Positions 1 to 10,761 of a stretch of DNA of 64,000 nucleotides are shown here, piece after piece. The stretch spans positions 565,001 to 629,000 of the forward strand of contig BSBK01002161.1 of assembly GCA_027943335.1 (NCBI GenBank), in the 5' to 3' direction. Position 1 is the stretch's first letter. Each line of letters opens with the position of its first letter. This DNA comes from Chamaecyparis obtusa. Lineage: Eukaryota; Streptophyta; Pinopsida; Cupressales; Cupressaceae. Both the position numbers and the translations under genes were made by a program. The notes under the pieces are model-generated. The model saw nothing but the letters and a program-made list of their open reading frames with translations. It did no database searches and had not been told where the DNA came from.

Positions 1-274
1 AGTCTAATTTGAATCATCACTTCTCATTGCTAGGGGCATCTCGGTGCCTCGCATCTGGTGATCTTATCATCTATCTTTTAGGTATCTGAGCAACCTAACT
101 CAGATCCTCAGGAATCAAGCTTTGTTCTAGAGATGCTTCTTGAAATATTTTGGGTATTGGGGCAATCTAACCCTAATTCCTGGGAGTCAATCTTCATTCT
201 AAGGATAGCTCCCAAAATCTCTTTTAGACCGTTATCTGGGCAATCTAACTCAGGTCTCAGAGGGCTAAGCTTTG

Positions 275-424
275 TATTGGGGCAATCTAACCCTGATTTT
301 GGAGACATTCCTAAGTCTGCATCTCTCATCAATTAGTATTGGGGCAATCTAACCCTGATTCTGGAGACATTCCTAAGTCTGCATCTCTCATCAATTGGTA
401 TTGGGGCAATCTAACCCTGATTCC
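275..424 (+). repeat. 62-bp tandem repeat in the E0 3' untranslated region
   Basis: Units start at 275, 337 and 399 with TATTGGGGCAATCTAACCC; the third is partial. The first two complete units are nearly identical. More diverged versions of the core GGGCAATCTAAC occur at about 150-175 and 235-255, so the array is the youngest part of an older, degenerate repeat field. Tandem repeats just upstream of the 3' LTR are common in large plant gypsy elements. Confidence 0.85.
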
Positions 425-585
425 GATTCTCTCAAGACCATTGTCTTCGTAATCTAACTTAGGCTTCAAAAAATCATGCTTTGATCTGTTTGGTGTTTTG
501 GAAACCTAACCTAGACTTCCAAATTTCTCATCATCTATCACTTCAAACTATTCTTTGAATCAATGCATTGCTCGCACATCAATTC

Positions 586-598
586 AAAGAGGGGCAAA
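586..598 (+). promoter_or_regulatory. E0 polypurine tract
   Basis: The tract AAAGAGGGGCAAA lies directly against the LTR start TGTAATACC. The reverse complement of nearly the same sequence abuts the LTRs at 29015 and 59793. Position and composition fit the plus-strand primer of an LTR element. Confidence 0.75.
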
Positions 599-1535
599 TG
601 TAATACCCCAAAATTGGCACCTAATAAATTCAATCAATTTTGGTGCATTTTTTTATCAATTTTACATCTTCAAAGTCCTAGTTTACTATGCAATTTTCTC
701 TCTCCTACCTGACTTAATTCAACTTGATGTCAATTGCAAAAACCCTAAATTACATTAATCAAATATTAAAATTAATTCCTAAAGTCTTTGACTTTTATTA
801 GCTAAATTACCCCTATGATAAATTAATTTAATTCTAAAGTCCTAAGTGCTTTAAATTAAATTAAACCCACCGCATCTGGCTAATATACATAAAAAGGAAT
901 TAATATTAATATTTGAATTAATAATTCAAATTATTCAAACAGTCACCCTTATGTGGCAATAAACATTCTTTTAATTAAGTAATTCATGCTTTTTTGTCTC
1001 AATTGGGAATGAAGAGTCAGGAGTTTCAAATCAAGAACCTCTTCATTCTCTCCCCGGGCTTGTCTATTTATTAAACCTCATTCTTCATCAAAAGGGAGCA
1101 ATTTTTTAGAGTAATGAAACTATAACACTTTTTTGTCTAAATTAATTCAAAGCTTTTATTGCATATTAGTGTAATTTTCTCATCTTAGGTTAATATTGCA
1201 TATTCATTATAATTAGTTTACTTATTTTCTCTTAGTTTAATCTCATCTTTATTTCAAGTTCTTTAGAGTAAATCTGCACTTCATATTTCTTTCAAAGCTA
1301 TTTAGATTAATATCATATTTCCTTCAAAGAATTTTAGACTAAATTGCACTCACTCTAGCTTAATTTCAATTTTATTGTCTTCGTAGCTTTTAAATCCTCC
1401 ATTGTAGTACTGGTCTTATGGTTGTTGGCTCTCGTTCTGAGAGTAATTAAACACCCCGTCTACATAGGAGGCAACAAGTTGCTTCACCATCAATTTTGAA
1501 TTGAGTAATTCATACTCTCTCTCATAATTCGATCA
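599..1535 (+). repeat. E0 3' LTR
   Basis: Starts TGTAATACCCCAAAATTGG directly after the purine tract. Only about the first 20 bases resemble the G2-family LTR start; the body is different. The right end is a best guess (CA at 1534-1535). No second LTR copy is present in the window to fix it. Confidence 0.5.
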
Positions 1536-1678
1536 TGTGAGTAATGACTATGTTGTGTGTGTAGTTGGATTAGAGGTCCACATTCAACCACATACAATGA
1601 CCAAGAACATTTTTTATCTTTATGACATTTTTGACCATTTTCTCAAAAGAAGTATGATTCTGCATTTACAGGTGATAA

Positions 1679-2707
1679 TGTTGGCAATTTGGCTGAGTTG
1701 GATACATAGATGCTGTCATTATGGCAACATATGTTCTACATTAAGATCGCATAGGTCAAAGAGCAAGTATGACATAGTGCAATGCAAAATTGTCTAAGTA
1801 TGAGACAGTGTGTTTTTGCTAGTGTACCCGATGACATTTTTGTTTAGTGATGTTGATTGGAGTTAGTTCAATGCTTGCACACTTGAACATAGATACTATG
1901 GTGACTATTGAAGACTCACCTAAGAGCGCAAGTTAGTACAGCATGTATGGAAGAAGTTGTGACAGTTTTACTAAAGATAGTGTTAAGCCGACAAGACAGA
2001 TTATGAAGACAGAATTGGTAAAGAGTTAAGGGATTATTTTGTTTATCAAAATAATGAATTAACATTATAAAGGGATGAAATCCTAGATTTTAACCCTTTG
2101 GTAAAGATATTTTGTATTATGTAAGCCCACTGGAAGAGTTATTAATCTTAATAACTTGTATAAAGATGTAATGTAGAAAAAAAGATATATGATATGTATG
2201 TAATAGCGATAGTGAAAGAACAGCGAAGAGATATTGATGCAAAGTTGAAAGTAGTATAAGGTTATGTACCTTGACCTATTTTTTTAATTAGTGAATATTA
2301 TATATTACTTGTTTGGGTAGTGGGCTCATCTGGTAATCATATTTTGTACTACCAACTCCTAACAGGGTTGAGGCTTCTAACAAGGCCTATAGTCCCTTAA
2401 TCAGGACTGAGACACTATATACATGTAATAGACTCCTAATAGGGTCAACATCCTTAACATAATACTTTTTATTAGTGGATCTTTGTGGATGCCATCCCCA
2501 CTGGGGTTTTCCCTTGGCCAGGGTTTCCTCGAGAACAAATAATGTGTTATGAGTTCTTTCATTTTATTGCTATGCATGTTGTTTAGTTTCCTATGTTATG
2601 CATGCACTAAGATAATCTGTTATATCCATAATTGGGAAAAAGTAAAATTTTGTAGAATATTGATTCACCCCCCACCCCCCCCCTCTCAGTATTCCCTATT
2701 TCTAACA
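1679..2707 (+). repeat. O 5' LTR
   Basis: Begins TGTTGGCAATTTGGCTGAG and ends TTTCTAACA, matching 14659-15687 closely over the whole 1029 bp. Near its 3' end are several CTCCTAACAGGG-like motifs (2346-2450), a GTGG/CCAC hairpin (2485-2501) and a C-run after GATTCA at about 2662-2684. The same order is found in other copia LTRs of this window. Confidence 0.93.
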
Positions 2708-2709
2708 AT

Positions 2710-2721
2710 TGGTATCAAAGA
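2710..2721 (+). promoter_or_regulatory. O primer binding site
   Basis: TGGTATCAAAGA begins two bases after the LTR end. It differs at two positions from TGGTATCAGAGC, the sequence complementary to the 3' end of plant initiator tRNA-Met used by most copia elements. Confidence 0.85.
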
Positions 2722-2778
2722 TTAGTTACTCAGAAAAAAATCATTCAAGGAAAGCCTAGCAGCTTGAGTAAGATCTCT

Positions 2779-4065
2779 ATGGCTATGGATCAGCTATAGA
2801 AGAATCTTGAAGAAGCTCTTGAATAGATTAATATGCTTACTGATGAAAGACACACTCTAAAAGGAAAATATGATGATGCAAAGAACCTCATTGAGAAACT
2901 GAAAAACAAGTTGGAAGATCTGAAATCAGAAAAGGAATCTGAAATAAAAATTGAAGATTATGATAACAACTTAGAAAAAGAAAATGAGATCCTTAAACAT
3001 GAACTGAAGATAGTAAATCTAAAGCTAAGTCTGAAAGATGGAAATGGAAAGAATGAAGAAAATCTAAAATCTGAGAATGAAAATCTGAAGATAAAAAATG
3101 AAGGACTAAAATCTAAACTTGGTAAAGTAACATCTGAGCTTGAGAAAGTCAATGTGCAGTATGCCAAACTTGAGAAATACAATACAATTATGAAAGGTGA
3201 GCTGACTCAATCTAAATAGCAACTTGAAAGACTATATTCAACTAGTGAGAAGATTGATGAAAAAATATCTTATCAAAAACCTTTCTATGATAAAACAGGT
3301 CTTGGATTCAACACAACTAAAGCAAGTGAAGAAAGCAAGGAACCAGATCTGAAAATGTCTGAAAGCATAGATGAAAAAAAATCTGATGAAATTGACAAAT
3401 CTGAAGACACACCTAAATAAGAAGAACAACCTAAATGAGAGGAGTCACCTAAAGGTATGCAAAGAGAATTCAAAGGTAGATGCTTTGCTTGTAATACTAT
3501 TGGTCATATGAAGAAAGATTGCATAGGTAAGAAATTCAAACCCCTTAATGGTTATTGTTATAATTGTCATGGTTTTAGACATAGAGCTATTGAATGCAGA
3601 AAACCTAATTTTTTTGAGAATAACAATAGTAGTAGAATGTTTAGAAATACTAACCATGTAGATAAGAAACCTACTGAAGATATGAACAGAAGAAATGGAG
3701 TAGTATGTTATAGATGCAACAAGGTTGGACACATTGCTAGAAATTGCAGATCACAGATAAATCAGCCTGAACCAAGATATGGAAACAATGGAATAGTTTG
3801 TTAGATATGTAACAAGATTGGACATACAAAAAGGTTTTGTAGAATGAACAATAGAGTTTTTTATCCTAATCCTAACCCTAGAAGTCATGCAAGGTGAAAT
3901 GAAGATGCAAGTAACAGTCAGAAATGATGTTGTAGTAATGCAAAAGAATTGAAGTTTTTTAAAAGCACAAATCAAGGAGACATATTCAGTAGTGAAGGTA
4001 ACCAGAGAGGTGAAGTATCAAGTGGTAAGATTGAATCACTACCCAACCCATCTCTAAGTACTTAA
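2779..4065 (+). pseudogene. O gag-like protein: coiled coil plus CCHC zinc knuckles
   Basis: One frame from ATG 2779 to a stop at 4063, broken by several in-frame stops (two early ones before 2833, others at about 3220, 3418, 3436, 3802 and 3895). Codons from 2833 to 3219 encode a strongly heptad-like Lys/Glu/Leu coiled coil. A spacer with the motif DKTGLGF follows; this motif is typical of the region before the knuckles in plant copia gag. Then come four CX2CX4HX4C-type knuckles: CFACNTIGHMKKDC (about 3481), CYNCHGFRHRAIEC (about 3556), CYRCNKVGHIARNC (about 3706) and a fourth whose first Cys is directly followed by a stop (about 3799). The usual N-terminal gag domain is missing. Presumed role: RNA packaging. 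No intact product is possible. Confidence 0.75.
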
Positions 4066-4510
4066 TTCATGAAAATTACAGTAGAATAGGAACTTAGATT
4101 AGAGTAGAAGTTGATATATGATGAATTGAGTCTTGCATAGTTAATGCAAGGTATTATATGATGTAATGATGCTATTGTTAAGAGTGCATAGAAAAATATT
4201 ATGTTTTGCGAGATCGCAAGGATTTTTAAGTTTTGCAGGTTAACAGAATCAACTTTTTGGAAAGAAGTGGAAAAATAATTGAATGCGATGTCAGATCTAT
4301 GTGAGATAGGAATGATAACAGGTTATGATTGGTATTATTTGATCATCTAAGGGAATACAAGTGTTAAGGAGATCAAAGACCAGTGATTTGAAGCATTTTG
4401 CAAGGATTTGGTGAAGGATTTTTCGTGTCGAATCTACGCAAGCCCTAAAATTGTGAAATCGAGGTATTTTACTTGGTAGATCTTTAAATCAGTTAAGGAA
4501 TTAGTATAAG
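4066..4510 (+). other. Linker between gag and ORFX in O, no pol
   Basis: This 445-bp stretch shows no long open frame and none of the landmarks of protease (DSG), integrase or reverse transcriptase (YVDD). It is where pol would be expected if O were autonomous. I see no repeat or RNA structure in it. Confidence 0.6.
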
Positions 4511-4524
4511 TTGAGGATGTTTCT

Positions 4525-7500
4525 TTGATTCACAATGTCAGACATAAGAATAGACCTAAGATGAAAAGGGAACTAGTAGAACCCTTGGAAGATGATCCTA
4601 ACTTAGCTTTATCATCCGTACCTGATGAATTTTTACATCTAGAAAATATTAGAAGTTATATGGGATGTAAGCTAGAGACTCTCAGTGATAGTGATTTCAA
4701 AAAAGAATATTAGAAGATCTACAATCAGGATATGTCATTGAAAGTAGGGTTTGAGCATTTAAAAGATAATGAGATTGTTAAGTATGCCTTACGATATGAG
4801 TTTGACAATGAAGAATGTACCAAGATGATTTTAAGCAGAATTCATAATGGGAAGTTTTGGTTAGATGATAGAGTGATAGATATCATAGCTGACCTAATTC
4901 ATGAGGTTGTTGGCCTTTCTAAAATTGGAGCCATTCCTTTGAATGAGAAGAACATGAGGAAAATAGTTATAGACAACACAAATTCATCTTATAATGGTAG
5001 GGGTATAGTAATTAGCAAGATTCAGCAAGATGATGTTAGATATTTGTATAAGATCCTTACAACTAAGTTTTGTGCTAACTCTAGAGAAGATGACATGGTA
5101 GCAGGAATGATACATGCAACATATTTAATGTGTGTTGATAGAGTACAAGTTGACATGTGTGAGATTTTGAGAATTCAATTGTTTGAGAATTTGGAAAAGA
5201 TAAAGAAGACCGAGTATTCTCAGTTTAGATTCTCATCATTGATCACTTATATGTTTTTCCATTTGTTGAGAAGATTTCCTTACACCATTGGAAATGATTG
5301 GAATGATGGCCAAACCACAATGGAAAGGATTAACAAAGTGTATATGAGGCATGTTATTGATAAGATAAATGAAAGTGCAGTGTTGGTAATCAAAACATTT
5401 TAGAATTTGACGACAAGTAGAACAAGGATCCCTCAATCCTTAGTAGAAAAGTATAAAAATGAGATATGTTTCATGGTTGATACTGACTTTACATACATTG
5501 AATTAGTAGAACATAGAGTAGAGTTCATAGACCCTCTTGGCTATGAAATCTTTGAGATTGAGATAGAAGAATATGTGAGTAGACTACTTAAGATCAAGAT
5601 AGACATTCACAGTAACAGGTTTGGAACCTTTGAGGATAACTTCAACTCCGCAAAGACTATCCTTGAAGAGAAATAGTCTAAGAAAAGAGTTGAAAGTACA
5701 ATCAAGAAAATACTAAAAGATACAAGAATGACTGGACATGAGTTATTGATAGCCAAACAGATAGTAACAACAATTAGAGAAATTGGAAAAAAAAGAAGTT
5801 TTGTCTGTGCCACCATTATCATTAGTTGCATTACAGAAAGAAGTAACACAAGTAAAGGTAAAAGTGGAAGAAATAGAGAAAGATCGAGAAGCAACAAAAT
5901 CCATTAGATCAACCTCCTCCACACCTAGTAAAAGAATGAAAGATTTTACTACTGGCCTGGGTAAGAGGCAGAAGACATTAGTGCCACCAACTCCAAGAAA
6001 AATTGTAGAGATTAAAGATGATGAAGATACTCTTGTAAAGAAGAAAATTAACTAGAATTGAAAAAGTGAATGAATAGATTATACAAGATGGAGACTTTAC
6101 AAAGATGAATAAATATTATGATCTATATGATTATGCAGAGAGATTGAATCTAGAAAATGCAGTGGTGAAGCATATGATTTTGTCTGATAAGAAATTTGAT
6201 ACAATTCAAGGTAAGATACCTAATGACTTGTATAAGAAGCTTGTAAACAGAAAGAAAAGAGCATCAGAGGAAGATATAACTATAAGAGAAAATCTTGTAA
6301 GAAAGCTATGTGATGTGAGAGATGAAGAATAATTCAAATAGATCATGAAGGATCTAAAAACCCATGTGAGAACCAAGAAGAGAACTATTCAGATTATGGG
6401 AGGTAAATATGAAGAAATTGACAAGGAAACAAAACAAGCAATTTTTAAGGTTATGACAGAGAATGTTGGAAAACCATCAGTTGCAGTAGAACCTACAGAG
6501 AAAGCAGAAGAAGCAGAACAGTAGGACATTCCCTCTCCACTAGCCATCAATATTGAGGATGAAGCTATGAATGTTGAAGGAACAAAGATCACTTTGGATA
6601 GTGATGATAACCTATTTAAGAACCTTGAAAACATTGTCAACAATTCAGATTTTGAAGAGCAGGATAGTGCCAAAGGAGAAGAGAGGACAAAAATTAGAAT
6701 TGTAGAACCTATAATGATAGAGAAACAAGTATTTGTTCCCACTCTTGAAGAAATCAGTCTTACACCTAAGACTGGTATGAAAACTCAAATTGGTTCTATA
6801 TTTGAGAATTTGGGAAAGGAAGTAGATGATGATGATCAGATGGAATTGATCACATCTTTGAACAAGATTATTGGAAAGAACAAGAAGGTAAAGAGCCTTG
6901 AAGGATTCCTAAAGGAGCTTACTGAGAAGTTACAAGGAATTGTAACCACACAAATTACAGAAGTTGACCCTTTGGAAAGAGCAAAGAAAGTAATTAACAC
7001 ATTTGATGATGAGTTTACCAACTTATTTGATATTGTAAAGGTAAAGGCTCAAGTAGCCTATGAGGCCAAAATTCTTTTGGACATAAGTTAGAACATTAGG
7101 AATGATATCAACAATCTTGATATATGCATAAAAGATTTGAGAAGGAATTAACAAAGAGGAAAATCTTTGTACATTTTGTGTACAAAATTAGAGAAACTGA
7201 TAGCAGAGGAAGTGCAGAAGATGAAGACTAAGGAAGTAGAAATTAAAACTAAGATAAACCTTCTTTCAAGCCCTAATGTGAAGGTACTTGATGTTGAGAA
7301 GAAAATTTGCGAGATTTATGATGAAATAAAAATTTTACAAGATGACAAGGACAGGAAGCTGAAGCGATTCGCTCTTTTAAGATAGCATATTTCTATAAAA
7401 TTGAACATTGTTGAAGGACTACTAGAAGAATGTCTTTCATCCAAGACATCTTTTCAGAAGTTTAGTTTTTAGAATCTCCAAGCATGTGAAATTGTGTCTT

Positions 7501-7622
7501 ATGGATTGTGCGCAATACTTAGTGTTGCAGATTCAATTAAGAAGTCATGGGAGAAAGAGTTAGAGGCCATGAAGATTAACTTTACAGATTGTGTTACAAG
7601 CCTACCGGCTTTGCAATATTGA
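4525..7622 (+). pseudogene. ORFX (copy in O): long unknown retroelement-borne protein
   Basis: About 1000 codons in three frames: 4525-5690 (frame 1, with stops at about 4711 and 5401), 5783-6055 (frame 2) and 6105-7622 (frame 3, with several stops), so at least two frameshifts. The N-terminal third (4732-5403) looks globular, with WLDDRVIDIIADLIHEVVGL and a following helix-rich block. A Lys/Pro-rich linker follows (TPSKRMKDF, PPTPRKIVE; about 5930-6010), then acidic, coiled-coil-rich sequence to the end at TGA 7620-7622. The 6105-6480 and 7260-7620 parts are homologous to U2. I recognise no enzyme. Its layout faintly recalls the 'putative plant transposon protein' type of domain, but I cannot confirm that. 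Confidence 0.7.
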
Positions 7623-7780
7623 ATGAAGGTATAAAACTCTTATCTGAACATAGCTTTGTCACCCTCCTTACCTTTTTTAATGATTTTTGTCAAAGGGGGA
7701 GAGATATATAGCAAAAAATTGATAATGATACATACTCTTAGGGGGAGTATAGTATATAGATAAGATTTTGCAGTCATAAG
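7623..7780 (+). promoter_or_regulatory. O 3' untranslated region with two purine tracts
   Basis: Two polypurine boxes, CAAAGGGGGAGAGA (7691-7704) and GGGGGAGT (7741-7748), precede the C1 insertion. A third (14647-14658) directly abuts the 3' LTR. The same repeated arrangement is present in U2 at 43888 and 44058. Confidence 0.6.
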
Positions 7781-8934
7781 TGTTAGAAAGTAAAGTCCTC
7801 CAAGATAAATGAGAGGGGGGGGTGAATCAGTTATCAGATAATTATAAATTTTATCATCTTCAACAACATTAAACCATATAAGAAAATAATTACCAACCAT
7901 AGAAAGATATTCATACACAATTACACAATAACACAAGATATGTTGACTAGGGAACCTCTTAATCAAAGAGTAAACCCCGGTGGGAATGATGCCCACAAAA
8001 GATGCACTAATATGAATATTCCTTATGAAAGGATGGAATCTATTAGGAGTCTTATGAAATACATTCAGTACATATAAATCCCTGTTAGGAGATTTTGAAT
8101 CCCTGTTAAAAGATTCTAACCCTGTTAAGAGTTATGGAAGATAGAAGGACCCACTGCCCAAACAGCTTCAGGGTAAGATCATTGAACTCACTATCCAAAT
8201 AATCTTTGCATTATTCAATAGAATAATATGTTACCTCTTCTCTAATTGTGCCAAACTACACTCACTGCTACATCAGATCTCAATTTCAGATCTTTGTACT
8301 TTTCATGTCTTCCTTCACAATTTCCCTCTCATACTTAGCTCTTTTCTTCACTTCATGCATACCACATCACATGTAATCACTACAACAAGGAAAAAAATTC
8401 CTTCCTTTATACCACACTCAAATAATTACAAATGAGTCAGCACACAATTACAAAATAAAAGATTCCACATGCTACACCAAAATTACATGAAACTGTCAGC
8501 TTCCAAATACAATAAATCTTCACTCGTGTGACTTTGAAGTTTGCATTGTCATCCATGTCACTATAAATGTATCTATAACTTCCCTTTAACTATGCAAAGC
8601 TAGATTCCATCCTGATTAGGAGATATCATCCGATTTCCAAAAACCGCTACTCAGGAACACTGCCTGAATACTGCTTCCACCAAAATGCCCATAACCTTCA
8701 TGAATAAAAGAATTACTATCTACAATCTTAACCATAGACAAATAACATATCAAGTAGTATATCCTCAACATCTCATAGATCCAACTACAATATACCACAT
8801 GCGCTAATCAAAACATTGTTTTCTTCCTTGCAATTCTTCAGTAAAACACTGTGTTGACATCAATGACAATCATAGTCATGCAACAACAACTACTATAGAA
8901 TGGGTGCCAAAAACTTTAGCATTCATTCCTAACA
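7781..8934 (-). repeat. C1 3' LTR
   Basis: On the plus strand it reads TGTTAGAAAG...CCTAACA, that is TGTTAGGAATG...CTTTCTAACA on the element strand. It is about 80 bp longer than the 5' copy because that copy lacks a segment near 14035. It contains the GTGGG/CCCAC hairpin (7980-7996) and the G-run (C-run on the element strand) at about 7814. Confidence 0.93.
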
Positions 8935-9299
8935 ATATCCCCCATTGGCATTGATGGCAACATAAATGGAAAACATCCAATGTTCCAAAAATCTAATACT
9001 GCAACCTTGCTTCTTCAAATGCTCTTCATCAATCAAATCTTGCTTTGTTATCCTGTTCAGTTCTCTCATATTATTTTTCATGCATACTTCTCCCCCATTG
9101 ACATCAATGATAGAAATTTCATCATTATGTCAACAACAATTCAGTGTCAAAAGACACTATTCAGAAGAAAAATACATTTACTAGAGTCCTCATGACTCAG
9201 CTCAGATACACATACTCCCCCATAGAGGAAGTACCAACATCCAGTCCAGAAGAAAGATAGGGCTCATATATTACTAGACAGACACAACCAACTACATCA
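8935..9299 (-). promoter_or_regulatory. C1 3' untranslated region and polypurine tract
   Basis: Directly next to the LTR is the reverse complement of AATGGGGGATAT (8935-8946). Two further G-rich boxes on the element strand lie at about 9091-9103 and 9211-9221. The stretch has no coding content that I can identify. Confidence 0.65.
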
Positions 9300-10740
9300 C
9301 TACTCAAAAGTAGGCTGGGGCATAACCCCAAGCATACCTCTCAAATACTCAAATGTATCCTTAGGTAAAGGCTTTGTAAATATGTCTGCTATCTATTCCT
9401 TTGTGCTTATGTACTCTAGTCTGACTTCTTTCTTAGCAACTTTCTCTCTTACAACATGATACTTGATCTCTATATGTTTTTTTCTTAGAATGTAGTACTA
9501 GATTCTTAGACATACTGATTGTACTGGTGTTGTCACAATGTATAACAATAGGCTCAACAAATTTAATTCCAATATCCTTCAACATCTACTTCATCCAAAT
9601 TATCTGGTTACAATTGTTTGTTGCTACTACATACTCTGCTTCTGCTGTGCTCTGTGAAATACAATTCTGCTTCTTGCTTAGCCAAGAAAGTAATCTTCCT
9701 CCAAGGAAAAATGCTCCTCCACTGGTGTTTTTCTTATCATCAACACTACCTCCCCAATTAGCATATGTATATGCACATAGGGTAAAATCATCAGATTTTT
9801 CATACCATAATCCATAGTCCATTGTGCCTCTTAAATATCTCAGTATCCTCTTTACTATTGCATAATGTGATTCTCTAGGTTTAGCTTGAAATCTTGCTAC
9901 AATTCCAACTAAATGTGCTATATTTGGTCTTGTGTGTGTCAAATACTGCAATCCTCCAATCATGGATCTATATTTCTTCTGCTCAACTGTCAGTGTTTCA
10001 TCTATGCTAGATAACTTATGTCTAGTTACCATAGGTGTTCCAACTAGTTTACAGTCCTCCATTCCAAATCTTTTTAGCAAATCATTCAAGTACTTTGTTT
10101 GAATTACAAAGATATCATCATTGTTTTGTGTTATCTATAATGCCAAAAAGTATTTCATCTCACCAATCATACTCATTTCAAATTCAATCTTCATTTCATT
10201 AGCAAATTTGTCACTAGCTCCATCTTCTCCTCCAAAAATAATGTCATCAACAAAAATAACTATAACCAACAAACCATTTTCAATTTCTTTTGTGTACATA
10301 TTTCTATCAACTATTCCTTTAGCAAATCCTAACTTTAACAAATACTTATCCAGTCTTGCATACCAAGTTCTAGGTGTTTTCTTTAGTCCGTATAATGCTT
10401 TCTTCAGTTTACATACCATGTCTCCTTCTTGAGTCAAAGGAAAACCTTCAAGATGCTCAATGTAGACTTCTTCCAATTCTCCATTCAGAAATACTAACTT
10501 CACATTCATCTGATTCACTTTGAATTTCTTAAAATCTACATAGGCCAAAAACATTCTTACTGCTTCAATTCTTACTACTGGTGCAAAATTTTCTTCATAG
10601 TCAATTCCTTCTTGCCATGAGTATCCCTTACATACCAATATTGCTTTGTTTCTTACAACTTCTCCTTGTTCATTCATCTTGTTTCTGAATACCCATTTAG
10701 TTCCAATCACATTCTTGTCTTTAGGTCTAGGGACTAATTC
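9300..10740 (-). pseudogene. C1 reverse transcriptase and RNase H
   Basis: Copia reverse transcriptase begins near 10710 with the block TKWVFRNKMNEQGEV. It shows the FAPVVRIEAVR and ALYGLKKTPRTWY blocks and the active-site motif FVDDIIFGG, followed by GTPM and the RNase H region to GVMPQPTFE and the stop at 9300-9302. A stop after EMKYFLAL (about 10135) and others near 9580 and in the tail break the frame. In RNase H the usual YTDADWAGS is YTYANWGGS, so two conserved acidic residues are lost. This is the C-terminal part of the copia polyprotein, responsible for copying RNA into DNA. Confidence 0.92.
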
Positions 10741-10761
10741 CCATGTCTTGTTCTTTTCTAT

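Larger units (their letters stand above)
1..1535 (+). mobile_element. E0: 3' end of a plus-strand LTR retrotransposon
   Basis: Positions 1-598 are non-coding internal sequence, followed by a purine tract and an LTR that starts TGTAATACCCC. The same purine tract and the same LTR start occur, on the minus strand, at the 3' end of the Tat-like gypsy elements G2a and G2c, so E0 probably belongs to the same broad clade although the rest of its LTR differs. Its 5' part lies outside the window. The right end is uncertain: the last plausible CA dinucleotide before gag-like sequence of G2b is at 1534-1535. I see no convincing coding region in 1-598. Confidence 0.6.

Noticed and set aside
275..424. CRISPR-like spaced repeats
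   Set aside because: Units are contiguous 62-bp repeats without unique spacers, in plant DNA next to an LTR.
3457..3804. Host CCHC zinc-finger protein gene
   Set aside because: It lies between LTRs with a primer site, follows a retroelement coiled coil and carries in-frame stops nearby.
5607..5897. Minus-strand leucine-rich ORF resembling a membrane protein
   Set aside because: Antisense of the lysine- and glutamate-rich ORFX linker. Hydrophobic runs arise from reading AAG/GAA codons backwards.
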